Shown here piece by piece: positions 1 through 11,570 of a DNA stretch of 64,000 nucleotides; within the stretch, counting starts at the first letter, position 1, and each line of letters starts with the position of its first letter. Made by a program: the position numbers and the translations under genes. The stretch comes from Dryococelus australis (lineage: Eukaryota > Arthropoda > Insecta > Phasmatodea > Phasmatidae). The stretch lies in assembly GCA_029891345.1 (NCBI GenBank), contig CM056997.1, positions 219,064,712-219,128,711 of the forward strand, given 5' to 3'. Below the pieces are notes generated by a model that worked only from the letters and a program-made list of their open reading frames with translations, did not search any database and was not told where the DNA came from.

Positions 1-1320
1 TTAATTCTGAGATGAGAGGTTATGATCTGAATATGTTAATTTTAACTTACTTGTTTATTTACACGATTGTATACAATTAGTTTCTTTTACTTAAAAATAT
101 AATTATTTATTTTATTCGTTATTTCGAGAGAGAATTGATGTTTTAATTTAATGTCCGTTTCGTTTTACCGGAAGCAGTTTCTCGCCAATAAGAGCAGGTT
201 TTTAGGAAGTTGCCGTAAGTCGTTGCTCTTGGGGAAGGCATTTGAAGGGTCAAGCGGCGATAATGCCATGTCGAAAAATATACTTATTCCAACCCAAATG
301 ATGTATGAGGAGTTCCAACCCAAAGGAAGTATGAGCAGTTCCAACACGGAGGAAGGATGACCAAACATATAAATTAATTTTTTTAGTAACAAAATTTTAT
401 TTTACTAAAATGTAAAATAAATGAGTGCTTTTATAGAGACTCTATTTTATACTTAAAAATTCTGCCATAAACTTTTTTAAAGTGGCATTTGATACAACAG
501 TTCTTTGTACACGATCGAGATGATACATTCAAACACACGCACATAATTTATTTGAAAAGTAATATATTATTGTTTACTTGTGATGATCTGGCTTTAGTAT
601 TTGCAAAGTCCTACATGATGGTTAGTATATGTAGAAAACTTCCTTCATGCGGACCTAATGTTTAATTCAGTTGCAGGCTTGTACTTGCTCGTGAAGCCTG
701 CTAACTCATTCTCTTTATTTACCAGATGCTGTGCAGGTACAGACCTGCTACGTGCTGACTTAGGCTATCTGACACCGTCTAGGTGTGAAAGTGGCCTGGA
801 AGCACGTACAGACTCCATTTACCGTGCATGTACAGACTTACTCTTGACATTTACAAGGTCAATTGGTCCTATGAAAAATTTAAGTTGGCGTGGTGTGTTT
901 AAATCAAGCAATGGTTCGTTGAAGATGTCTGAACTGTGGGCTTATGTGTGCTTGTCTTCTAGTAAGAGTTATGAGTAAATTTAGTCTGGTGACAGTTAGT
1001 AGGGCAGATTATCCGCAAAAAAAAAGTGGAAATATATCTATTGAATAGTAAAATAAGTATTTAAATATAAACAAAATAATAATATTTATTCATAGTAATA
1101 TGTATATCTTCAAGTTTCAATCACATTTGATGCTATTGCATGTCATAGGAGGGCTATAGTGATCGTTCTATACGAACAATGATAGCTGCTAACTAATCAT
1201 CATTGCCCTGACACTGAATAAGCTCTTTTTAATGTGAAAATATATTTCCTCCTAGTGCTATCTTCGCTCAGATTGAACTCATGTTCACACATAAAGCTGA
1301 CTAATCTTAGACCAGTTAAT
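1..1320. other. AT-rich stretch, nothing assigned
   Basis: No supported gene is visible. Short open frames (for example around 151-360 and 658-978) have no recognisable motif, and the sequence around them is AT-rich with homopolymer runs. I see no promoter or RNA gene I could defend. Confidence 0.4.
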
Positions 1321-1324
1321 TACA

Positions 1325-1530
1325 ATACTGATTATTAGACCCTTAACTCTTGACCCCTAAGTGACACCTAAGATCCCTAAATGACACCTAATGATTCCTA
1401 AGTGACCTCTATTGACTCCTAAATGACCCCTTATCACAACTTATTGACCCCTTATATCCCCTAAATGCCCTAATAACTCTTAAATGACCCCTAAAGACCC
1501 CATAGTGAACCCATTTGACTCTAAATGACA
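1325..1530. repeat. Degenerate 13-15 bp minisatellite (CCTAAATGACCC-like)
   Basis: Repeated variants of 'gacccctaaatgac' and 'cctaagtgacacc' follow each other with variable spacing. The reverse-oriented motif 'gggtcatttaggga' recurs near 57,290-57,440, so the same short motif has been amplified at two places. The array is too irregular to give a copy number. Confidence 0.6.
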
Positions 1531-2185
1531 TATCAGAGTCTATTAAGGCAGCTAATTGGTTGCTTCTTAGAGCAATAAGGCGGCGGGTAAGTGAAGTTCC
1601 CATCATAAGTTATGTACGTGACGTTTGAAAACAAACATGGTGACCTCCGTAAGTACGCAAATTCACCCAGCAAGTAAGCTACTTCATGTACTTCGAAAGA
1701 AAAGATGCTGCGTGTACAATACTAGAAATTAATTATGTGCTAGTATATACTTGGTGACTTCTCAGGTTGGAGCAAAGTTTGGACATGCATATACTTGAAA
1801 GGAAATTGGGAAACAGCCTACGTCAATACTTTTTTCTGTTACCGCTGTTATATATATGCTTCTCACATTAAACTGAGCACTTTTGAAACCGCTTCTTAAG
1901 ACCTACTCGTATGCACATTGTGTACTCTTACTAGCAATATAATTTATGACAGACAACAGAAACAATTACACGAAACTCCTACGACGCTCACCCTACGAGA
2001 CGTAACGAATGGACAATTCCCATGTGCCTCATCACTTTAGTCATGCATCGGGTCGTTCATGTGAACTTACATTTTGTTTTAAAAAAATAACATTTTTCCG
2101 ATTTGCTTATTTTTATACTTACATGCGTTGAAAGAACAGAAAGCAAAAAAAAAAAGTTTAGTATTCACATATGTTTACCAACACT
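1531..2185. other. Unassigned intergenic sequence
   Basis: There is no coding potential above background and no recognisable repeat. The stretch ends where a tRNA-derived SINE begins near 2,186. Confidence 0.35.
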
Positions 2186-2425
2186 TTAAATGAGGACCGC
2201 GGAGGCTGAGAGGTTAGACTACTGGCCTCCCACATTGGCAAACCGGGTTCATCACCTGCCTTGTCCCTCCGGGAATTTCGCAAATATTAATCGTGCTGGA
2301 CAATGTCGCTGGTCGGTGGGTTTTCTCAGGAATTCCCCGTTTCCATTGCCCTTACATTCATTTCACCCTCATAAGCTCTCGAGACAACGTGGTAAAGAGC
2401 CGCACAAATCTCTCAACTGAACTCA
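2186..2425 (+). repeat. tRNA-derived SINE, family 1
   Basis: The head 'ggctgagaggttagactac' looks like a tRNA A-box region, followed by a B-box-like 'ccgggttcat'. The body runs through 'atcgtgctggacaatgtcg', a cattt/tcaccct segment and 'ctctcgagacaacgt'. The same ordered blocks occur at 3,110-3,310 (minus), 5,228-5,375, 17,165-17,290 (minus), 18,060-18,330 and 18,715-18,950 (minus). Together they define a dispersed pol III-type SINE family. The open frames across this stretch are artefacts of the repeat. Confidence 0.75.
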
Positions 2426-3109
2426 AAAGTTTTAATTCAAATTTAACCTATGAGGCTACTGTCCCTACGTCAATACAAGCTATACTGTGCGGCGCATTAT
2501 TTTGTAGGGCACACTTCCAAATGTTTTTGTAGTCCCCGCAAAAAAACAGTGACTACTAAATATTAGAAGTGACGACTAAAAAATACCGTGTTCACCACAG
2601 AAAAACATTTGCAAATTAAACGCCAACCAATGAATTTCGTGGCTGGAGAACTGTGTTGCTAAATTCAATTCCTTAAAGCGAATATTGAAAAAAAAAAAAG
2701 AAAACTGAATAGTTATTTGGAATTAGACGTAACAATAAACGTACTAAATCCCAATAAATCACATAAATATAATTAAGCAATATTTCCTTGTATTTATTAT
2801 TACAAAGGCATATTTACCATTTCTGTCAAACTGTTCAGCATAGAGGACAAGATGCAATATCAACGCCCATATGGTTTAGCTATACGCAACACGGGATCAT
2901 TAGTCAATAAAGTCAATCATTTACATTTGGTAGCAGATATTTATATTCATACCATTATATGTTTTCAGAAATACTTCCTGCCAAAAATATTGAACAAACT
3001 ATGCGTATTTTGTCGACTGGTACTGATGCCGAAATATATAGGTATTAAACAAACAGCTGTGGAGTGGAGAAATTTGATATCACTTAACATCGAGGTCTTG
3101 AGAGTCGAA
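2426..3109. other. Unassigned AT-rich sequence between two SINEs
   Basis: An 86-codon open frame lies at 2,852-3,112 but it has no recognisable domain and runs into a SINE at its end. I treat the stretch as non-coding. Confidence 0.35.
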
Positions 3110-3310
3110 TAAATGAAGCCAGGTGAGTATGAAGCAGCGCTAGAATGAAAGGGCGAGGGAAAACTGAAGATCACCGAGGAAACCCGCCGACCAGCGGCAT
3201 CGTCCAGCACGATTCCCACGTGCAAAAATCCGGGTACAACCTTACCGGGAATCGAACAAGGTTCGTATCTGTGTGAGGCGAGGAGACTGACAACGACTCC
3301 ACCGTGACGC
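3110..3310 (-). repeat. tRNA-derived SINE, family 1 (minus)
   Basis: Read on the minus strand this has the family order: a tRNA-like head ending in a B-box-like 'ggttcgattcccgg', 'aatcgtgctggacgatgcc', a 'ccctttcattctagcgctg' block and a terminal 'ctctcaagacctcgatg'. It is one of the better preserved copies. The overlapping open frames are SINE-derived. Confidence 0.8.
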
Positions 3311-3496
3311 CTTATCTCAACAGAACAAAGTTATAATAGCTTCCCAAACATTTTCAAAATTGGTACAGCTTCCCTTCGTCTGCTGATGTGTAACAGGTTC
3401 ACATTCGAGAAGAAATAAGTTATTTAGCTGTGCAAAGGCTGCAAAAGCTATGTCGACTCATCTATAGAAATATATTAAAGAGATAATGAGAATTTG

Positions 3497-3498
<2 letters not shown>

Positions 3499-3572
<74 letters not shown>
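3499..3572. repeat. (TA)n microsatellite
   Basis: An uninterrupted TA tract of about 74 bp. It sits inside the first unit of the following 185-bp tandem family. A related unit at 5,660-5,700 has no such tract, so the expansion is local. Confidence 0.98.
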
Positions 3573-3573
<1 letters not shown>

Positions 3574-4260
3574 CGGCTGATCGCGGAAACTCCAAGGCTG
3601 ATTCTTATAATTCTTTCACTGTTAGGAATCTGCATTCCTCGAGATGGTCACAGGCTATGTTTTATTCAAAATAAATATATTTGAGAAATTTCAAAATTTT
3701 TGAACTAAGTCGAACAAAAATGAGCTACTTGGATGCTTTCTAAGCATGCGCTATAACAAAACTACAAGACATATTATTATAATTGTTTCACTGTTAGGAA
3801 GCTACATTCTTCCAGATGGACATTGGCCATGTTTAATTTTTAAAAAATTCCTTGAGAAATTTTAGAATTCTGTGAACCAAGTCGGAGAAAAATGCGCTAC
3901 TTGGCTGCTTTCTAAGCACGTGCTAACAAAACTAGAGGAGAGATTCTTATTTTACTTTCACTGTAAGGAAGATACATTTTTCCAGATATCCAATTTTTAA
4001 AAAATTCTTCAGAAATTTAAAAATTTTGTAAACCATGTCAGAGCACAATGAATCACTGGGCTGCTTTCTGTGCCTGCTCTACCAAAAATACAGGGCCATT
4101 CCTTATAACTCTTTCACTGTTAGAAAGCTACATTCTTCCAGATGGACATAGGCTAAGTTTAATTTTTAAAAATTCTTGAGAAACTTGAAAATTTGTAAAA
4201 CCAACTCGGAGAAAAATGAGTTACTTCTATGCTTTCCAAGCATGCTACAGAAACCATTAA
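3573..4260 (+). repeat. Tandem ~185-bp repeat family, about four copies
   Basis: Each unit contains, in order, 'ttcactgttaggaagctac', 'attcttccagatgg', an A/T-rich 'gagaaatt...ttttg' stretch, 'aaaatgagctacttgg' and 'ctgctttctaagcatgctc'. Units begin near 3,600, 3,780, 3,950 and 4,090. One to two more units lie at 5,675-5,960. The last piece leads directly into the 10-bp minisatellite, and the same junction recurs inverted at 11,300-11,376, so both parts belong to one repeated element. Confidence 0.8.
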
Positions 4261-4890
4261 AGATAAATTAAAACAATGTTACAAGCAAGTGTCTCAAGTT
4301 GTCGCAGGTAGTCGCAGGTAGCCACGGGTAGTCGCCGGTTTGTCACAGGTAGTAACGGGTAGTCGCAGGTAATCACAGGTAGCCGCAGATAGTCACGGGT
4401 AGTCGCATGTAGTCACTGGCAATCGCAGGTGGTTGCCGGTACTCACGGGTAGTCGTAAATAGTCACAGGTAGTCGAAGGTAGTCGCAAGTTGTCGCAGGT
4501 AGTCACAGGGTAGTCGGAAGTAGTCGCAGGTAGTCGCAGGTTGTACTAGGTAGTCACGGGTAGTCGCAGGTTATCACATATTGTGGAATGTATTTCAATA
4601 ACTCCATAAAACCTGAGCGAAGCGATGGCTGGCTGCTAGAACAATATTAAATAAAATATTTACTGCCAGGTTTAGTAGAATAATACATTAACCCAAGATG
4701 GTGTGGGTCAATCCACCTTAACAACTTAGGTTACGTATCCTACATTTAGGATGGTGCACCTGATTGGTATGCAATGATGTAAATCGTAAATAAGGGAACT
4801 GCCTTTCCTGGTGGGAGACATAATTCGTTGCCGAGACTATATGCTGTAGTCTCACAAACAAATGCTGTCAATAACATACAGCCCACACAC
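4205..4890 (+). repeat. Left arm of a long inverted repeat (partner 10,600-11,376)
   Basis: This arm aligns, reverse-complemented, with 10,600-11,376. Shared blocks include 'taaagataaattaaaacaa', the decamer minisatellite, 'ctccataaaacctgagcga', 'cccaagatggtgtgggtca' and 'actatatgctgtagtctca'. The arms differ mainly in the length of the decamer array and by scattered substitutions. About 5.7 kb lies between them. This could be two copies of one element in opposite orientation or the ends of a single large element. No target duplication was found to decide. Confidence 0.85.
4285..4580 (+). repeat. 10-bp minisatellite (TAGTCGCAGG-type)
   Basis: About 28 imperfect copies of a ten-base unit of the form 'tagtcgcagg', with variants such as 'tagtcacggg'. 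The complementary array is at 10,915-11,300. Confidence 0.93.
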
Positions 4891-5227
4891 GGATTTGATT
4901 ATGATCAACATACCATTCTGCATATACTGCAAAGGTATTAGAGACTGTAATTCGAATTGAACTATTGGTCGGCTTGGATTGTTTGTGTTTCATAATGTTA
5001 TATTATGCCTGGTTATTATCTCAGATTATATACAAAATATTAAATCATTAATATATACCTTTGCAAAGAAATCATCACAAACTCATTGAAGGTATAAACT
5101 AATTACATCCTTAATAATAAACAAACTTCTTTTAAATAATATAGATTGTAATACATATTCGGGAAGTAAGTAATTTTAATTTACAACAGTTTCATAACTC
5201 GTTAGTTAACTCGTTAACTTTTCGTTT
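4891..5227. other. Unassigned AT-rich sequence
   Basis: No coding potential or repeat unit is seen. It follows the end of the inverted-repeat arm and precedes a degenerate SINE. Confidence 0.35.
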
Positions 5228-5375
5228 GTTGGGCCACATAATGTAGTAGTCAGGTCGCTTGCCTTACACGAGGGTGGTCCAAGTGCCTGATGGATTTCCG
5301 CACGTGGAACACCTGGCGGAATTTGCCGTAGTACGTGCGTTTTCTCGCGGTTATCCCATTTCCTCCAGCAAAGTG
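5228..5375 (+). repeat. Degenerate SINE, family 1
   Basis: It retains the head-like 'tagtcaggtcgcttgcctta', then 'cgcacgtggaa' and 'gcgttttctcgcggttatccc', in the order seen in the better copies, but is diverged and truncated. Confidence 0.55.
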
Positions 5376-5659
5376 TTTTATATATATAATACGTTGTAAG
5401 ACTACGACCAGAAGTAACTGGTGCAATAATATTGTAACCTAAGATACGTGACAGTTAAATCAATTTGGGAATTGGTAACCAAATTTAAAAGATATTGGTT
5501 ATATCAATGAGTGAGGCCATGCTCCAATGGATTTGGAAATATTTCGCGTTTAGAATTTTGTAAGGTTTTAATTGGAATACATCGACATTCATGTGTTAAG
5601 AATTCAATACTGCTATTTTGGTGTACTCCATTTCTTAAAATCTATACTAATTTTATAAA

Positions 5660-5960
5660 GAGGTAATGTGAGTTTGTTTATTTGTTTATATGTCTCGGGT
5701 AATATCGGAAACTACAATGCCGATTTTTATAATTCTTTCGCTATTAGAAAACTACATTCTTCCAGATGGCCACAGGCTATGTTAAGTTTAAAAAAAGTAC
5801 TTGAGAAATTTCGAAATTTTTAACCAAGTCGAAGGAAAAAGAGCTACTTGGCTGCTTTCTAAGCATGCTCTACCAAAACTACAGGGCCAATTCTCATAAA
5901 TCATCCACTGTTAAAAAGCTACATTCTTCCAGATAGACGTAGGCATATATCAAGTGCACA
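5660..5960 (+). repeat. 185-bp family, second cluster
   Basis: This contains 'attctttcgctattagaaaa', 'attcttccagatggccacag' and 'gagctacttggctgctttct', then a second partial unit. It is the same family as 3,573-4,260, and it leads straight into the A-box-like minisatellite. Confidence 0.75.
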
Positions 5961-6275
5961 GGAACTCAGTGGGTAGAGTAATGCCAAGTGAGGCAGCAGC
6001 GGCACAGTGGCTAGAGCGATCCCAAGTGAGACCGCAATGGCTCAGTGGATAGAAATATATCAAGTGGGGCCGCAGTGGCTCAGTAGATAAATATATATCA
6101 AGTGGGGCCGCATTGGCTCAGTAGATAGAAATATATCAAGTGGGGCCGCAGTGGCTCAGTGGATATAAATATATCAAGTGGGGCCGCAGTGGCTCAGTGG
6201 ATAGAAATATATCAAGTGGGGCCACAGTGGCTCAGTAGATAGAAATATATCAAGTGGGGCCGCAGTGGCCGCAGC
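5955..6275 (+). repeat. ~38-bp minisatellite with a tRNA A-box-like core
   Basis: Seven to eight units of the form 'gtggggccgcagtggctcag' + 'tggatagaaatatatcaa'. The core GTGGCTCAGTGGATAG resembles the 5' part of a tRNA, including the A box. A related array in the opposite orientation with the same core is at 55,535-55,815. Transcription by pol III is only a possibility, because no B box is present in the unit. Confidence 0.85.
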
Positions 6276-6760
6276 TAGTTTTCTACATAAGGCAAAATAT
6301 CAAGTATTAAATAAAAAAATCCAAGAAATTCTGAAAATAATTTACTTTCCGATTCAAAACTTTTTACGGTAGTATCTTTCTTGAAATTAGGAAATAAAAA
6401 TAAGCGAGAAGTTTGATATACAGCTTGATTCCGAACAACACCGACGAACTTTGGCAGGTTATTCTTGATGAAAAAATGAGACGAAAATGTCAGTTTCTTA
6501 GACTTTGCTGCTTCGCGAATAGGCACACGACCTATTAGCAAATTATGCATAAGTAGTGTCACAGACCATGTCACGTGAACTACGTCCGCCATTACATGGG
6601 AAAGGTTAATTTATGCGATAGGGAAATCGTACAGGCACTCGACTTTCCTAATGTCTTTATAATTGAATGAATGTGTATGTAGACACAGATGCGATACACT
6701 GTTTTTTTTTCCTCTGTGGTCGAAATGGTCGTATTCGTTGTATTTTGTTATACTTATATT
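6276..6760. other. Unassigned sequence with one open minus-strand frame
   Basis: A 105-codon frame occupies 6,275-6,592 on the minus strand. It starts next to the minisatellite and has no motif I recognise. Nothing supports it as a gene. Confidence 0.3.
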
Positions 6761-6764
6761 GTAA

Positions 6765-6985
6765 CAATGTTCGTAAACTAGGGCATTATTATTTATACTA
6801 ATATTGTAATAATGTTCGTAAACTAGGGCATTATTATATATACTAATATTGTAACAATGTTCGTAAACTAGGGCATTATTATATATACTAATATTGTAAC
6901 AATGTTCGTAAACTAGGGCATTATTATATATACTAATATTGTAATAATGTTCGTAAACTAAGGCATTATTATATACCTCATTTCA
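6765..6985 (+). repeat. Tandem ~44-bp repeat, five copies
   Basis: The units are near-identical copies of 'tactaatattgtaacaatg' + 'ttcgtaaactagggcattat'. The low divergence suggests recent amplification. Confidence 0.92.
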
Positions 6986-7550
6986 CAAACGTGCTTAGAT
7001 TCGAAAAAAAAGAAAATGTCTCCTGAAATGTGCACAAACTATATATCATCATTAGCAACAATTTTCTTTGCGTAGACTACTTTATCACACATTTTCTGAT
7101 TAAAATTTTTTTTTAGGTCTAAGGATTTTTTCTTTTTGTATACTGAATACGTAAACAGAATTTAAATAATATTAGTTACTGTAGATGACTTATAAAACTT
7201 ACTTTTGTCAGTTAATTGAGATTCAGCACAATAATAAAAACCTTTCATTAATTTCATAACATGTATTTAGATATCTGCGTCAACAGTTTTGTTTGAAATG
7301 ATCGCTAAACAGCACATTGCTTTACAATATTTTTTACTTACACGCTAAACACTCATCTTACAATTATTCGAATTATCTTGGGAAAAGAAAACACAAGATT
7401 ACGGCATGTAAAACAGATAAAAAAAACTACTCCAAATGCCGTTACTGGAAATTTGAAAAGAGTATTTACTGTTTTCAAGGTACCGTGGATTTCGAAAAAT
7501 TCCAAATATGGAGCCAACGTTTACTAAATGCTCTAAACACAGTAAATATC
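6986..7550. other. Unassigned AT-rich sequence
   Basis: The short open frame at 7,317-7,589 runs into the following repeat and has no recognisable content. Confidence 0.3.
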
Positions 7551-8785
7551 TGCTCCCAACATCTCGCCCAGCTTATATTTCGCCCCTAGTGCTACCGTGA
7601 GCTCACTCCTGCACCGACTTCCCAAGCGAACGACGTGTTCCTTGTATTATTATATTATAAACATTTAACGTAAGGTACGTGTCTATTCTAAACGTAGCCA
7701 GTTGTTTTAAATTCATAACACGCATTTGTTAATTACTTCAGAATGTGTCGACTTGTGCAGTTTAATTCAAGTTGTGTAATTTATTCTGTCATAAATTATA
7801 TATTGCATGGGAAATAGTTTTTTGGCTTCATTGTAGGTATAAATATATTAACTCGTTGCTTTCATTATTTGTAACACCAGGATAGCTGGACCGGTTATTG
7901 AGTTTTCAAGTGGAAATATACACTGTTGCCTGTAATTAGTTTGTAATTTGCGATTCCATAGTATTTGATTTGTGTAGATATATTCTGTGGTAAATTATAC
8001 TTTGATAGGGAAATAGTAGTTCATATTTCTTTTAACGTTCGTTGATTCATTCATATAGTATGTTGTAAACATAATTTTTATCGATTTATATGGTCTTTCA
8101 ATAAGTAATTTTGCGCTAGTCAGGTAGTTGCGTGCGAGTCTCTATTGTTTGTCATATATTATATTCCTAACATACACGACGGGTTAGTAAAATGCTGTTA
8201 TGGACCTAAATCATATTCGGGTATCTTTTTGTTTAATTCATTTTTCAACCAAATAATTCATTATTTCCGCCATAACCTCGTTCGACAGTCAGACGCCGGC
8301 GGAGCAGGTGTATCTAGTGATGCTCTCTCTCCCCTAGCCGCCTGTCAAGACAATAATAATTAATATTACACAATTTCTATATACACCACTTCCCCATCAT
8401 ATCACACCTCAGTACAATGCTAGACGTCCGAGCATGAGCATCTACCATGCGGCTCCCCACAAAAAATATAAATAAAAAATAAAGAAAAACCCTTAGCACA
8501 CTGTTGCATAAAACTATACACTTATCAATTCGCACATAATTAAAAAATAATCATCAAATAAATTTGATCAAAGTTATTCCATCAAACTTATTTGATCAAA
8601 CAATCAAATTTTATCGGATTAAAATTAGCTGATTAACGATAATGCCCATTTTTATCGTATTTATGTCGGATTAATTTCCGGATTAATTGGGTTAACCTAA
8701 TTTGATATCAAATCGATAATCTGATTAATCAATGTTTGCCTAGGATCGGCACACCTCTACTACTCAAATGTTGTAAACTTCAAGT
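7551..8785 (+). repeat. 1.2-kb dispersed repeat, copy 1 (possible hAT-type non-autonomous element)
   Basis: This is collinear with 15,220-16,490 over its whole length, from 'cccaacatctcgcccagctt' to 'cctaggatcggcacacctct'. The last ~150 bp are rich in GATTAATC-like motifs. The end reads, reversed, TAGAGGTGTGCCGATCC, which resembles termini of some hAT elements. No matching terminus is seen at the other end and no target duplication was found, so the class is tentative. Confidence 0.75.
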
Positions 8786-9603
8786 ACATTACAAACCGTG
8801 AGCTACATAAAGAATGTTGTATGTTTTATAAAATATCATGTTTTAAATATAAAATAATCCAGCTGGAGAGTTACAATAAATCCTTTGTAAATCGTTTTCT
8901 AGGAATTGGTTGTAGCACGTACAAAACAGTTTTGCTGGGTGCATTGTATATTTCATTGTGAGGTCACTTTCATACCTTACCTAAAGACCGAATATTGTTG
9001 ATTAGTCCGTGACATGCGCATTAATGAACGTGTTCCTATTGTATTGCTTAGCGAGAAGAATAAATATTAGAGACGAGGTCGAGGGTAAAAACAACCATGA
9101 AGCTCATACCAGTCTGCTGTACTGAAACATCGCTACTTAAAGTTCCACAAATAATACTCTGAATGACGAAAACACTACACGTAACGTAGTTCCATGTAGG
9201 CGGGTTCCTGAAGAGGACTCTCAGTTTTACATGAGAAAATATGTCTATTATTGTTTCCAGGAGTTCTGTATACAATAGTTCTGTATATAATAATAGCTTT
9301 TATACGTTCTGACATTTAAATTAACTTGTGAAAAATACAATTTTTTTTAAGTACTAATCATTGTGCTTTTTTTATACTACAAATATGAGAATTGCAAATT
9401 GAAATTTTAAATCATCCAATAAAATGTTATTTGAATACAGATTTAGTTTTAGGCGAAGTTTTATTGATGCGTTCGGCTTATCTGCGGGAAGGTTATAACG
9501 TCTAGCTACTTGTACTTTAAATATCTGAAAAGAATCAAACTGAAATGCATCGGAACCCAATAACAGATTCCAAGTAACATAGTCTTCGTGATATTCTGAT
9601 TAA
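8786..9603. other. Unassigned sequence
   Basis: Two short minus-strand open frames (9,048-9,275 and 9,372-9,560) lack motifs. No repeat was recognised. Confidence 0.3.
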
Positions 9604-9752
9604 ATTTACTATTGTCTTTTAGATGCAGTCCAAGGTAGTAATTTACTATTGTCTTTTAGATGCAGTCCAAGGTATTCATTTACTATTGTCTTTTAGATGC
9701 AGTCCAAGGTATTAATTTACTATTGTCTTTTAGATGCAGTCCAAGGTATTAA
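9604..9752 (+). repeat. 37-bp tandem repeat, four copies
   Basis: Copies of 'actattgtcttttagatgca' + 'gtccaaggtattaattt' start at 9,608, 9,645, 9,682 and 9,719, an exact 37-bp period with almost no divergence. Confidence 0.95.
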
Positions 9753-10315
9753 TTTTGTTACATTTTGAGAAATTTGCAAAACAATAATATACATTTAGAA
9801 TTGCTACAGATATTTTCGTTAGTTTTTTTAAATTGATAATTGTTGCAACTCAGTTCACTCGTTTTTGAAAAGTTATTTTCTACCAATTTCATAATTTATC
9901 CTTACTGTTATTTCACGCCACTATGAACAAATTCGTAACAAGATAATAATCGAAATAATAATTTCTGATTCTTCAACACCCTTAATTTAAACCCCACCAA
10001 ATATCGTGTGGTGATAAAAGTATTTTGTACAGATAGTTCATTAACAGTTTCGAATGTTTGGGTCAGTTGTTCCTTGTTATCTAGATACACAAAAAAAAAT
10101 TCCTTGCTTGGATTTGACGATTAGTACACATCAATGAATAAAATGGATATGTGATACTATTTCACACATAACTTCGTTTCTCGTATTGCTCTTTCTTTTG
10201 TCATTGTTTAGGTATTAGATAAAAAAAACGGTGTCACTAACTAAATCACTACTCTTTTAACAAAACATTATGGATTTCAGTCTCTTATAAAAATTTCAGT
10301 GTACATACAAGTATC
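9753..10315. other. Unassigned AT-rich sequence
   Basis: Nothing was recognised here. Confidence 0.3.
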
Positions 10316-10317
10316 GG

Positions 10318-10599
10318 TAGAGCACAGGAGTTAAGTACACAGAGAAAATAAAATGGCGTGGCAGTTCTTTGATGAGGGCGTACCCATTCGCTGGTTTGTT
10401 GTTCAAGGCTCTGGGAATCTGCCTTGGGTCTGATTGGCTACTACATGAGGCGAAACGTTTCCCTATTGGCTGACCTACCAGTTGGAGAGTAGGCTAATGG
10501 GTAAGCGATGTTCCACCATCGGTTCGCAATATGTCTCTTTTACTTCCTTATACTTTAGTATTTTGTGGATTTATCACATTTCGAGACGAATTGAAACGT
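10318..10599 (+). repeat. Dispersed repeat shared with 18,350-18,550
   Basis: The pieces 'agtacacagaga', 'ggcgtggcagtt', 'gggcgtacccattcgct', 'aaggctct', 'ttggctact', 'ccctattggctgacctacc' occur in the same order at 18,360-18,510. It abuts the right arm of the inverted repeat and may be part of the same element. Confidence 0.65.
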
Positions 10600-11376
10600 G
10601 TGTGGTCTGTGTGTTATTGGCAGCATGTGTTTGTGAGACTACAGCATATAGTCTCGGCAACGAATTATGTCTCCCACTAGCAAAGGGAGTTACCTTATTT
10701 ACGGTTTACATCATTGCATGCCAATCAGGTGCATCATCCAAAATAAAGGATACGTAACCTAAGTTGTTAAGGTGGATTGACCCACACCATCTTGGGTTAA
10801 TGTATTATTCTATTAAACCTGGCAGTAAATATTTTATTTAATATTGTTCTAGCAGCCCGCCATCGCTTCGCTCAGGTTTTATGGAGTTATTGAAATACAT
10901 TCCTCAATAAGTGATAACCCGCGACTACCCGCGACTACCTAGTACAACCTGCGACTACCTGCGACTACTTCCGACTACACTGTGACTACCTGCGACAACT
11001 TGCGACTACCTTCGACTACCCATGACTACCGGCCACCACCTCCGATTGCCCGTGACTACATGCGACTACCCGTGACTATCTGCGACTACCTGTGACTACC
11101 TGCGACAACTTGCGACTACCTTCGACTACCCATGACTACCGGCCACCACCTGCGATTGCCCGTGACTACATGCGACTACCCGTGACTATCTGCGACTACC
11201 TGTGACTACCTGCGACTACCCGTTACTACCTGTGACAACTTGCGAGTACCTGCGACTACCCGTGGCAACCTGAGACTAACTGCGACAACTTGCGACATTT
11301 TCTGGTAACATTGTTTTAATTTATCTTTAACGGTTTTTGTCGCATGCTTGAAAAGCATAGAAGTAGCTCATTTTTA
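10600..11376 (-). repeat. Right arm of a long inverted repeat (partner 4,205-4,890)
   Basis: This is the reverse complement of the left arm. It contains the single-copy block (10,600-10,910), the decamer minisatellite (10,915-11,300) and the end of the 185-bp family unit (11,300-11,376). The minisatellite is longer here and has an internal duplication: 'ctgcgacaacttgcgactac' followed by 'cttcgactacccatgactac' occurs at about 10,990 and again at about 11,100. Confidence 0.85.
10915..11300 (-). repeat. 10-bp minisatellite (GCGACTACCT-type)
   Basis: About 37 copies of the complement of the unit at 4,285-4,580, with a ~110-bp internal duplication of a block of units. Confidence 0.93.
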
Positions 11377-11570
11377 TTTGGAATGTAATTATTTGTGATT
11401 AGGAGATAATTTTATACTTTTTTCAGTTTAATTTCCTGTATGTTTATGCTTCAAATCATATTCTTTGACAGCAAATGTTGAAAACAGGCGAGAGTCTGGA
11501 GTATTTTTTCACCGGCCCTCGTGTCAAAGACTTGAAGGTTCTTCATCACGACCTCGTCCTGCTCCTGGCT

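Noticed and set aside
4285-4580. Possible CRISPR-like array
   Set aside because: The unit is only 10 bp with no unique spacers, and the genome is animal.
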